A DNA stretch of 37,974 nucleotides from Flavobacteriaceae bacterium (GTDB lineage Bacteria > Bacteroidota > Bacteroidia > Flavobacteriales > Flavobacteriaceae), in the NCBI GenBank assembly GCA_002691685.1, contig NZIQ01000008.1, forward strand, positions 1-37,974, written 5' to 3'. The position numbers and the translations under genes were made by a program. Positions 1 to 7,572 of the stretch are shown here, one piece after another; the first letter of the stretch is position 1, and each line of letters opens with the position of its first letter. Under the pieces are notes generated by a model, which searched no databases, was not told the DNA's origin, and saw only the letters and a program-made list of their open reading frames with translations.

Positions 1-1134
1 ACCACCCTGGTCTGTATACACGTCGTTAGCATCTGAATTAAGAAGTACAGTATTTGATTGTGATTCCTCATCGAACCATTGGTACGTTTGAACAGTATTG
101 TCATCAGATCCTGCTAAAACAGTTAATGCACTTGATCTAAGTGAAGAATCTTGCCACGACAGAATAGCGTTACCGTCTGATCCGCCTGCTAATACAGTGT
201 TGTCAGACCCTCTTGAAAAATCACTATAATTATCTACAAAATTTCCGTCAGAATTCACTAATGCTGTTACCTGTGAAGTATTTCTAGACTCCCATGCAGT
301 TTGATATACATTATTATTATCAGACCCATATACTCCAATAAATGAAGATGTTCTGTAAGAATCATAAATTGGAAAAACGCCAAATGCTAACCAACCTTGC
401 TCTTGCTCGATAGTATTAAAATCTGATCCAGCTAAGTCAATCACGCTCTCATTTCTGTTTCCAATTTGAGTTTGATTGATAGAATTAACATCAGAGTCAT
501 AAAGACTTAAACTATTGAAGTTTCTATTTCCGAATTGGTTTGCATAAGAAACGTTATCATCAGACATGTAATAACCTGTTAGTGTAATATTTCTATTACC
601 GAAGGAATCTGCGCCGATAACTATATTTCCATTTGATCTCCACATTTCGATAGCATTGATATTACGATTACCAACTTGCCACTGAGAAACGTAATTGTCA
701 TCAGATCTAGTCATACTTTGTAACCCTAGGTTCAAATTACCAACTTGTAATGCTTCATTGAAATTACCATCTGATCCTCTACGCACAACAATACCTGAAG
801 CATTTGCTGAACCAACTTGTTCTACGTCTACTCCATTAGCATCAGAGCTTCTTGCTACTCTAACACCTGAAGCATTAAATAGTCCGTCTTGAGAAACAAC
901 TACTTCGTTATCATCAGAACGAGCATGAATTCTTACCCCTGAAAGGTTGAATCCACCAAGTTGAGAAACAGATACGTCATTATTATCAGATCTTCTTGTT
1001 AACAAAACCGCAGAACCGTTTGCTCCGCCATCTTGATTCACTGTTACCTCATTATCGTCAGAGCTCAAAAATGCTCCTACATATGAACCGTTAAATAGGC
1101 CCAATTGGTCGACGCTAACAATATTTCCGTCAGA
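1..1134 (-). repeat. Tandem SD-x-N protein repeats, 23-24 residues
   Basis: In the translated protein the unit-start serines fall at residues 51, 75, 99, 123, 147, 171, 194, 217 (SN instead of SD), 240, 264, 287, 321, 345, 369, 393 and 417. All steps are 23-24 residues except one of 34 (287 to 321), where an aromatic-rich stretch interrupts the array. At DNA level the units have drifted, so only a short ATCAGA-like word recurs about every 70 bases on the plus strand. Confidence 0.85.
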
Positions 1135-1284
1135 AACAATGTCAGCGATTGATGTGTTTGAATTTCCAGATTGCATTACATCAACCTCATTGTCATTACC
1201 GACAATGTCTACATCAGAATCATTGTTCTGTGCAACGGCAAAAGCTGCCATAAACACAAAAGCAAATGTCATTAGATTTTTCAT
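1..1284 (-). CDS. Secreted curlin-like repeat protein, 3' end beyond window
   Basis: The reading frame is open for 428 codons from the ATG at 1284 to the left edge of the window, so the C-terminus is missing. Residues 1-18 form a signal peptide with likely cleavage after AVA (residues 16-18). From residue 51 the protein is built of 23-24 residue units that begin SD-x-N. In the first half these continue x5-Q-x-G-x2-N-x-[SA]-x-[VI]. The part N-x5-Q-x-G-x2-N resembles the curlin repeat of CsgA/CsgB-type amyloid subunits (S-x5-Q-x-G-x2-N). After about residue 290 the Q-G-N positions decay but SD-x-N persists. I infer an extracellular beta-solenoid or amyloid fibre subunit, or an adhesin. No other curli gene (csgE, F or G) lies in the window, so the assignment rests on the repeat alone. 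Another beta-helical surface protein is possible. Confidence 0.75.
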   Translation of the reverse strand, partial: MKNLMTFAFVFMAAFAVAQNNDSDVDIVGNDNEVDVMQSGNSNTSIADIVSDGNIVSVDQLGLFNGSYVGAFLSSDDNEVTVNQDGGANGSAVLLTRRSDNNDVSVSQLGGFNLSGVRIHARSDDNEVVVSQDGLFNASGVRVARSSDANGVDVEQVGSANASGIVVRRGSDGNFNEALQVGNLNLGLQSMTRSDDNYVSQWQVGNRNINAIEMWRSNGNIVIGADSFGNRNITLTGYYMSDDNVSYANQFGNRNFNSLSLYDSDVNSINQTQIGNRNESVIDLAGSDFNTIEQEQGWLAFGVFPIYDSYRTSSFIGVYGSDNNNVYQTAWESRNTSQVTALVNSDGNFVDNYSDFSRGSDNTVLAGGSDGNAILSWQDSSLRSSALTVLAGSDDNTVQTYQWFDEESQSNTVLLNSDANDVYTDQGG

Positions 1285-1653
1285 ATTTAAGTTTTAATTA
1301 AAGGTTTAAAGCTCCAATAAACAAACAATTAGTATGAGCAGAAAAGCATTTAACTGCTGTTTCAAAATATTTTATTCACCGCATGTTTATAAAATGCTTA
1401 CACAACCAGTATTTACAAGGGTTTTTAAGTGAAACTATAAATCTAATAATTGTTAATAATGGTAAAATTCAAGAAAAAATTCTTACGCGATTATGTAAGA
1501 TAATTGATTCGTTTATTATGAAATACACCTTTTATCGATGAATGACAAAACTGTGTTTGGAGGAGAAGTTTGCGCTTCCAGATCAAACCAATTGGTATAA
1601 AAATATAGAATGGTCCATTTATTCTTTACAGATAAATACCTTTTGGTATAAAA
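1285..1653. other. Gene-free region upstream of the repeat protein
   Basis: This AT-rich stretch separates two minus-strand units and should hold the promoter and leader of the repeat-protein gene that starts at 1284. I found no clear TAnnTTTG element on the minus strand and no credible small gene. A 12-base direct repeat, TTGGTATAAAAA, lies at 1592-1603 and 1643-1654; its meaning is unknown. Confidence 0.5.
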
Positions 1654-1681
1654 AAACCCGAATCATTGATGATTCGGGTTT
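1651..1681 (-). terminator. Intrinsic terminator of the GMC operon
   Basis: Bases 1654-1665 (AAACCCGAATCA) pair with 1670-1681 around a four-base loop. Read on the minus strand, the hairpin runs into a T-tract (A run at 1651-1656 on the plus strand). It lies 21 bases after the stop codon of the gene at 1702-2352. Confidence 0.9.
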
Positions 1682-1701
1682 ATAATTGAAATACTTTCTT
1701 T

Positions 1702-2352
1702 CTACAATGACCAAGCTCGGCCTTGAGTCAATTCTTGAACATCTGCACAGCCTACGTAAGGACCTGGTACTGGCAGATATGCCAATACTTCTTCACCTAT
1801 ATATTCTGTGTTTTTATAAGCGCTGATCGCAAGGTTTCGAATTTCATTAGCAAAGCTTCGAGCTGCAACCGCTTCTTCCAAAGAAGCCGCTTCACCATTC
1901 ATCTTTGCCATTTGATAAGTCTTTGAAGCTTCAGCATGCTTTTGAGCGGTTTCTTCATCTAACTCCCCGTAGAAGGAAGTCAAGGCATTAGCAATCATTT
2001 CATTATTCAAGTCATTTGCGCTGTCAACCTCAGACATAGATAATGTCTGATTCATGCACGCATTAAGTAACATTTGGACATCTGCCTTTCGGTCATCGTC
2101 AAAAGTGGCATTGGCCAACTCATCAATAAAAACATGTACATTAAGTTCTGTGGCGCTAGGTGTATCTGTCTTTGGTAACAAGACATCTAACATTCTGCCG
2201 ACAAACTCTCCCTGATCTTGAGTAAAGAATTTGGGTGTCCAATCTGCAAACTGGCTGTTTTGACAACTTTCGAGAATACCTAAGAAAGTTGGAGTAGCCA
2301 CGGCAAAGCCAAAAACTTTACCCATATTTTTAAGTGCGGTTCTTCTTTCCAT
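1702..2352 (-). CDS. Gluconate 2-dehydrogenase subunit 3 family protein (Tat small subunit)
   Basis: The 216-residue protein fits the small-subunit family that partners membrane or periplasmic GMC dehydrogenases (gluconate 2-dehydrogenase subunit 3, FAD-glucose dehydrogenase gamma subunit). Arg3-Arg4 followed by a hydrophobic stretch to about residue 27 looks like a twin-arginine signal. A DVLLPKTDTPSA segment (residues 56-67) matches the conserved 'P-x-T-D-T-P' region of the family. In known complexes this subunit carries the folded flavoprotein through the Tat pathway. The gene follows the GMC gene with a 2-base gap and ends the operon before a terminator. The GMC partner has no signal peptide of its own, which supports a carrier role. 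Confidence 0.85.
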   Translation of the reverse strand: MERRTALKNMGKVFGFAVATPTFLGILESCQNSQFADWTPKFFTQDQGEFVGRMLDVLLPKTDTPSATELNVHVFIDELANATFDDDRKADVQMLLNACMNQTLSMSEVDSANDLNNEMIANALTSFYGELDEETAQKHAEASKTYQMAKMNGEAASLEEAVAARSFANEIRNLAISAYKNTEYIGEEVLAYLPVPGPYVGCADVQELTQGRAWSL

Positions 2353-2354
2353 AA

Positions 2355-4079
2355 TTATATGTTTCCTTTTTTAAGTTCATTGACGGCATGATCAGCAGCT
2401 CTTGCTGTAAATGCCATATAGGTTAGTGAAGGGTTAACACATGCTCCTGAAGTCATAAATGCTCCGTCTGTTACATATACGTTTTTAACAGCATGTATTT
2501 GATTGTGTCCATTGACAACTGATGTTTTGGCATCTCTGCCCATACGAGCAGTACCCATTTCATGAATTCCGTTTCCGAATCCGTAATGCGCATCATAACC
2601 CATCACATCCTTGGCTCCGGCTTTTTTCAGCATTTCAACACCTTGATCTTGCATGTCTTTTCGCATGGCAAGTTCATTTTCTCTAATTTCAGCGTCAAAG
2701 GTTACTGTAGGAAGTCCCCATTGATCTAGAAGATCATAGTCTAACATCATTTTGTTCTCGTGATAAGGCAAAATCTCACCAAAAGCCGTCATTCCGATAT
2801 TCCATTGTCCTGGTTGGAAAATAGCATCTTTCAATTCTGCTCCAAAGCCTTTTGTTTCAGCAATTAATTCAGTGAAATTACCTCTACTCCCACCACCTTG
2901 ATAACCATAGCCTCTTTTAAACTCTTTCATATCAGTGCCGCCACCAATGTTTCTAAAACGAGGAATGTATAGTCCTGTCGGTCTTCGACCTTTGTAATAT
3001 TTATCTGCAAAACCATCAAAGCGACCCATGGCGCCTGCTTTAAAGTGGTGATCCATAATGTTGTGTCCTAATTCGCCAGAATCATTACCCATTCCATTGG
3101 GAAAACGATCTGATTTTGATTGCATTAAAATCGCAGTCGAGGCCACGGTTGATGCACACAAGAAAACGACCTTAGCCTTGAATTCAAAGGTCTCTTTAGT
3201 TTCTCTATCGATCACTTTTACACCTGTTGCTTTTTGAGTATCGGCGTCATACATGATTTCGTGTACAATAGAATCTGGTCGCAATGTCATGTTTCCTGTA
3301 GCTTCTGCTGCAGGCAATGTTGAACTATTACTACTAAAATAGGCTCCAAAAGGACATCCTCTTATACAACGGCTACGAGATTGACACCGAATACGCCCGT
3401 CTCCCTCAAATTTCTTATCACTATTGATGTGCGCTGTACGACCCATGGTCACTACTCGACCATCATCAAATCCTGATTCCACTTTTTTCCGAAAAACCTC
3501 TTCAACACAGTTATATTCAAAGGCGGGCTCAAAAACACCATCAGGTAATTGCTTTAATCCACGGTTTTCACCAGAAACTCCAATGTAAGCTTCTACTTTA
3601 TCGTACCAAGGCTTGATATCCTTGTATCTAATAGGCCAATCAACAGCGACACCTTCTCTTTTATTTGCAGTGAAATCGATATCACTATGCCTATAGGATT
3701 GTCTACCCCACATAATTGAACGACCACCTACATGATAACCCCGCATCCAATCGAATTGTTTGATTTCGTTGTATGGATGGTCGATATCATCTACAAACCA
3801 ATGCGCAGAAGACATTCTAGTGGTATATCCGGTGCGCGACTGTTTGGGTTGCCTTTTGAGCATTTCCTGGGAAGGGGTCTCTCCATTTGGATAGTCCCAA
3901 GGATCATTATTGGCAGTTGGATAATCTTCTCTGTGTTTTACCATCGGCCCTCTTTCAAGCACCAAGGTTTTTAATCCTTTCTCGCAGAGCTCTTTAGCGG
4001 CCCATCCACCACTGATTCCAGTTCCGACTACAATGGCGTCGTACGAGTCACGAGGATCGTTGTAATAAAATTTATTCAT
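2355..4079 (-). CDS. GMC family FAD oxidoreductase, probable glycoside 3-dehydrogenase
   Basis: The 574-residue flavoprotein has the FAD-binding GTGISGG motif at 19-25 with a following acidic residue (Glu42), a GGRSIMWGR stretch near 118-126, and the C-terminal GMC catalytic pair His506 (HEMGTARMG) and Asn549 (NPSLTYMA). Three cysteines (232, 238, 242; C-x5-C-x3-C) lie where related dehydrogenases with a small subunit hold an iron-sulfur cluster; this role is inferred. The family oxidises sugars and passes electrons to cytochromes or quinones. The DUF1080 and TIM-barrel genes across the divergent promoter suggest oxidation at C3 of a glucoside, like D-glucoside 3-dehydrogenase, rather than gluconate oxidation. 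There is no N-terminal signal; export probably depends on the Tat subunit encoded next. The substrate is unknown. Confidence 0.85.
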   Translation of the reverse strand: MNKFYYNDPRDSYDAIVVGTGISGGWAAKELCEKGLKTLVLERGPMVKHREDYPTANNDPWDYPNGETPSQEMLKRQPKQSRTGYTTRMSSAHWFVDDIDHPYNEIKQFDWMRGYHVGGRSIMWGRQSYRHSDIDFTANKREGVAVDWPIRYKDIKPWYDKVEAYIGVSGENRGLKQLPDGVFEPAFEYNCVEEVFRKKVESGFDDGRVVTMGRTAHINSDKKFEGDGRIRCQSRSRCIRGCPFGAYFSSNSSTLPAAEATGNMTLRPDSIVHEIMYDADTQKATGVKVIDRETKETFEFKAKVVFLCASTVASTAILMQSKSDRFPNGMGNDSGELGHNIMDHHFKAGAMGRFDGFADKYYKGRRPTGLYIPRFRNIGGGTDMKEFKRGYGYQGGGSRGNFTELIAETKGFGAELKDAIFQPGQWNIGMTAFGEILPYHENKMMLDYDLLDQWGLPTVTFDAEIRENELAMRKDMQDQGVEMLKKAGAKDVMGYDAHYGFGNGIHEMGTARMGRDAKTSVVNGHNQIHAVKNVYVTDGAFMTSGACVNPSLTYMAFTARAADHAVNELKKGNI

Positions 4080-4230
4080 ACTGTAAGTCTTCGGTTTAGA
4101 TTATTAAATGTATTAATTCTTAGTTAAATTTTCTACATTTATTTGAAAATCTGTTAGTTCGAATGAAAATCTTCTAATTTTCAAGTATGATTGTAGAATT
4201 ATCAACTGTAAAAATCAACAACTTAAACCG
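4080..4230. promoter_or_regulatory. Divergent promoter region of the sugar-oxidation cluster
   Basis: These 151 bases must carry the promoters of both the GMC operon (-) and the plus-strand operon. They hold a perfect inverted repeat, TGAAAAT (4164-4170) and ATTTTCA (4177-4183) with six bases between. The half-site core GAAAATCT recurs at 4145-4152, exactly 20 bases upstream of 4165-4172. The word TAAACCGA lies just upstream of both genes: 4224-4231 on the plus strand and, as its complement, 4091-4098. I found no textbook TAnnTTTG box in either direction. Confidence 0.5.
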
Positions 4231-5193
4231 ATGCTAAAATTTAATCTCACTTTTAAAAGCCTGCTGCTAGCAGCATTCATTAGTTTTACTTCTTGTAAAC
4301 AAAAAGAAACAACGGCCTCATCTGAAAAGACAACTCCAAAATATCAACTGTCTCTTGCGCAGTGGTCGATGAATAAACAAATCCGAAACGGAAGTATGGA
4401 TCCCTTTGACTTTGCCAAAAGGGCTAGTGAAATGGGTTTTGAGGGTATTGAATATGTCAATCAACTCTACCGACTACATTTTGAAGAGGCAGAAAGCCCT
4501 GAAGCAGGTATGCAATCTTTCATAGAAAAATCACTTGCAGAAAGTCAGGCTCACAATGTTCGCAATGTATTAATCATGATTGATGGAGAGGGTAACCTTT
4601 CAGCAGAAGATGAGACGGAACGCAATGAGGCTGTTGAAAACCACAAAAGATGGGTTGATGCTGCTGCAGCTCTTGAATGTCATTCTATTCGTGTCAATTT
4701 ACACGGAAGTTCCGATCCGGAAACCTGGATAAAAAATTCGGTGCTTGGTATGAAAGCACTTGGATCTTATGCCCTAGAAAAAAATATCAATATCATCGTA
4801 GAAAATCACGGTGGACTTTCTTCAAATGGGGCAAAACTCTCAGAAGTCTTAAAAGCCGTGGATATGCCCAATTGTGGCTCACTTCCTGATTTTGGAAACT
4901 TTTGTATGGCCTCAGAATACGGGAGTACAGGCGAGCGCACTTGTACAGATGAATACGACAAATACCTTGGTGTACAAGAATTAATGCCTTTTGCTAAAGC
5001 TGTAAGTGCCAAAACATACACCTTTGACGAGCAAGGTAACGAACGTAATATCGATTATGCCAAAATGATGGAAATTGTCAAAAATTCAGGCTACCAAGGT
5101 TTCATCGGTGTTGAATTTGAAGGTGATGAATTATCAGAAGAGGAAGGTATTATGGCAAGCAAAGCTCTTATTGAAAAATCACTTCTTCAATGA
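4231..5193 (+). CDS. Lipoprotein sugar phosphate isomerase/epimerase-like TIM barrel
   Basis: The 320-residue protein starts with a lipoprotein signal ending in FTSC (lipid cysteine 22), so it should act in the periplasm or at the cell surface. The rest fits the AP-endonuclease-2/xylose-isomerase-like TIM-barrel family. Expected metal ligands are visible as Glu191 (VENHGG), Asp220 (PDFGNF) and Glu295 (VEFEG). The usual histidine of the fourth position is not obvious; the matching strand reads SAKTYTF. In 3-keto-glycoside and C-glycoside pathways, barrels of this family act on the oxidised sugar by isomerisation, beta-elimination or hydration. It is first in an operon of six genes, and the next gene overlaps its stop (ATGA). 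The exact reaction is unknown. Confidence 0.8.
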   Translation: MLKFNLTFKSLLLAAFISFTSCKQKETTASSEKTTPKYQLSLAQWSMNKQIRNGSMDPFDFAKRASEMGFEGIEYVNQLYRLHFEEAESPEAGMQSFIEKSLAESQAHNVRNVLIMIDGEGNLSAEDETERNEAVENHKRWVDAAAALECHSIRVNLHGSSDPETWIKNSVLGMKALGSYALEKNINIIVENHGGLSSNGAKLSEVLKAVDMPNCGSLPDFGNFCMASEYGSTGERTCTDEYDKYLGVQELMPFAKAVSAKTYTFDEQGNERNIDYAKMMEIVKNSGYQGFIGVEFEGDELSEEEGIMASKALIEKSLLQ

Positions 5194-6413
5194 AAAATAG
5201 CACTCGATTACAATTATCCCTAATGATGTTTTTAGAATTTTTCATTTGGGGTGGATGGTTTGTAACCTTTGGTATTTTTCTCAGTGAAAATTTGGGTGCT
5301 AGTGGAGCAGAAGCCTCCAAGGCTTTTTCTACACAATCTTGGGGTGCCATTCTAGCTCCTTTTATTATTGGGCTCATTGCTGATCGATTTTTTAACGCCG
5401 AACGCATTTTGGGCATACTTCACTTAATAGGGGCTTTTTTGATGTATCAAATGTCACAAATAACCTCTTTTGAAGTGTTTTACCCTTATGTTCTCGGTTA
5501 TATGATTGCCTATATGCCTACTCTGGCCTTGGTAAATTCGATTTCATTTAATCAAATGAGTGACACCGCCAAAGAATTTTCGAGTATAAGAGTTTTTGGA
5601 ACTGTCGGTTGGATTTTGTCTGGAATGGCTATTTCGTATCTATTTCAGTGGGATAATCAAGAAGCTATCGCAGAAGGTGCAATGAAAAACACTTTTTTAA
5701 TGACAGCTGCCGCCTCAGCTGTTTTAGGTATTTTTAGTTTTACTCTTCCCAAAACTCCACCTTCTACACAGAAAGAAAATGTCAGTTTGGTCAAAATACT
5801 AGGATTAGATGCCTTGAGTTTATTGAAAGAGCGCAACTTTTTAATCTTTTTTATTGCCTCTGTTTTGATATGTATCCCGCTGGCATTTTACTATCAAAAC
5901 GCAGCTCCTTTTTTAAGTGAAATTGGCATGGCTAATCCCGCAGCTAAAATGTCAATAGGTCAAATTTCAGAAGCCTTATTCATACTAGCGCTACCCGTTT
6001 TTTTCAAACGATTTGGTTTCAAAAAAACCATTTTGATTGGAATGCTTGCTTGGGGAATTCGTTACATGCTTTTTGCCTACGGAGATGTTGATGAAAAAGC
6101 CTTTATGCTGCTTATTGGTATTGCACTGCACGGTATTTGTTATGATTTCTTTTTTGTTTCCGGACAAATTTATACCGATGCCAAGGCAAGTGAAGAAAAC
6201 AAAAGTGCTGCTCAAGGTCTTATAACCCTAGCTACTTACGGAGTAGGAATGCTTATAGGATTTGAGATAGCTGGAGGTATAGCTGATTACTATCTGGTCG
6301 ATGAATTACACGATTGGAAAAGTATATGGAAGGCACCTGCACTATTTGCAGTTTTGGTATTTGTCTTATTCAGCCTTACTTTTAAAAATGAAAAAATAGA
6401 CTACAACTCTTAA
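5190..6413 (+). CDS. MFS transporter of the nucleoside:H+ symporter (NupG-like) type
   Basis: The 407-residue protein is hydrophobic, with about twelve predicted membrane segments. Its start, with FFIWGGWFVTFG at about residues 12-23, resembles the first helix of NupG/XapB-type nucleoside:proton symporters. A basic loop and a DRFFNAER segment follow the second helix. The gene overlaps the upstream lipoprotein gene by four bases and lies ten bases before the oxidoreductase gene. No nucleoside gene is nearby, so I infer that it brings the oxidised sugar or its cleavage product from periplasm to cytoplasm. The nucleoside label often given to this family would then be misleading here. Confidence 0.8.
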   Translation: MKNSTRLQLSLMMFLEFFIWGGWFVTFGIFLSENLGASGAEASKAFSTQSWGAILAPFIIGLIADRFFNAERILGILHLIGAFLMYQMSQITSFEVFYPYVLGYMIAYMPTLALVNSISFNQMSDTAKEFSSIRVFGTVGWILSGMAISYLFQWDNQEAIAEGAMKNTFLMTAAASAVLGIFSFTLPKTPPSTQKENVSLVKILGLDALSLLKERNFLIFFIASVLICIPLAFYYQNAAPFLSEIGMANPAAKMSIGQISEALFILALPVFFKRFGFKKTILIGMLAWGIRYMLFAYGDVDEKAFMLLIGIALHGICYDFFFVSGQIYTDAKASEENKSAAQGLITLATYGVGMLIGFEIAGGIADYYLVDELHDWKSIWKAPALFAVLVFVLFSLTFKNEKIDYNS

Positions 6414-6423
6414 TAAACTAAAA

Positions 6424-7563
6424 ATGCCTAAAAGAATAAAATTAGGAATACTTGGAGGCGGTGGCGACTCTCTAATCGGAATCGTTCATCGAATAGCCGC
6501 TTATATGCACGATGATTACGAAATCATCGGAGGTGTTTTTAATCCAGATAAAGCCATCAGTCTTGAATTTGCAGAAGAGATTGATATTCCAACGAATCGC
6601 ATCTATGCCACTGTAGAAGAGCTTGTAGAAGAAGAATTAAAACTACCCGAAGGAGAGCGCGTTGAAGTGGTCAGTATTTTAACGCCTAACTTTCTACACT
6701 TTCCGATGGCTAAAACCCTTATGCAAGCGGGAATAAACGTAATTTGTGAAAAGCCGATGACCACGACACACGAAGAGGCCAAAGAGCTGTTAGCAATTCA
6801 GCAAGAAAAAAATGTCCTTTTTGCTCTAACTCATACCTACACAGGATATCCGATGGTTAGGCAAATGAGACAAATGATCAAAGCTGGTCTTATCGGCAAG
6901 GTGCAAAAACTAGATGCGCAATACTATCAAGGGTGGATCAATCCTATTATTCACGATGAAGAAAAACGCAAGGCAACTTGGAGACTAGACCCAAAAAAAT
7001 CGGGTATAAGCTGCTGTATTGGTGATATTGGAACTCATGCCTTTCAGATGCTCGAATACACCTCTGGCCTTAAGATAAAAAGCATTTTAGCTGACTTTAA
7101 CCATGTATATGGTGACAATGAAATGGATGTAGACGGAACCGTACTTATACGTGTTGAAGATCATGTAAAAGGGGTTATTCGTGCTTCTCAAATTGCAACC
7201 GCCGAAGAAAACAACTTTACTGTGGCCATTTACGGTAAAACAGGAGCTTTAAAATGGGAACAAGAAAATCCCAACTACCTCTACTTCTTTCAAGAAGGCA
7301 AACCTTTACAATTACTCAAACCCGGTCATCAGTATAATTTTGAGCAATCCTTAGAAGCGTCTAAAATCCCTCCTGGACATCCAGAAGGTATTTTTGATGC
7401 CATGGGTAATATATACCGAGGAATGGCCAAAGCTATCAGAGGCGAAGAAGTAGACTCAGGGGCTTATCCCGGTATTCATGACGGTGTACGTGGATTGAAT
7501 TTTATAGAAGCTACCGTTGCATCGCATGGCCAAGGAAATGTTTGGATTAAACTAGACGACTAA
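6424..7563 (+). CDS. Gfo/Idh/MocA family NAD(P)-dependent oxidoreductase
   Basis: The 379-residue protein has an N-terminal Rossmann fold with a glycine-rich loop (GILGGGGDS, residues 8-16). It has the family motif EKP with catalytic Lys110 and the GDIGTHAFQ segment giving Asp201 and His205. The C-terminal half is the mixed sheet domain that binds the sugar. Members oxidise or reduce cyclic sugars and inositols, including interconversion of glucosides with 3-keto forms. With the GMC enzyme doing the first oxidation outside, this enzyme probably reduces the 3-keto sugar in the cytoplasm. A second oxidation step is also possible. There is no signal peptide. Confidence 0.85.
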   Translation: MPKRIKLGILGGGGDSLIGIVHRIAAYMHDDYEIIGGVFNPDKAISLEFAEEIDIPTNRIYATVEELVEEELKLPEGERVEVVSILTPNFLHFPMAKTLMQAGINVICEKPMTTTHEEAKELLAIQQEKNVLFALTHTYTGYPMVRQMRQMIKAGLIGKVQKLDAQYYQGWINPIIHDEEKRKATWRLDPKKSGISCCIGDIGTHAFQMLEYTSGLKIKSILADFNHVYGDNEMDVDGTVLIRVEDHVKGVIRASQIATAEENNFTVAIYGKTGALKWEQENPNYLYFFQEGKPLQLLKPGHQYNFEQSLEASKIPPGHPEGIFDAMGNIYRGMAKAIRGEEVDSGAYPGIHDGVRGLNFIEATVASHGQGNVWIKLDD

Positions 7564-7572
7564 ATATAAACT

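Noticed and set aside
695-892. Plus-strand open frame opposite the repeat protein
   Set aside because: It is a shadow of the minus-strand repeats, which carry a signal peptide and a regular protein pattern.
1-1134. CRISPR-like periodic DNA repeat
   Set aside because: The period of about 70 bases is a coding repeat (23-24 codons); there are no identical repeats with unique spacers.
1344-1399. AAGCATTT and AAATGCTT as a possible hairpin or operator
   Set aside because: The eight-base arms are 40 bases apart in very AT-rich DNA; this is likely by chance.
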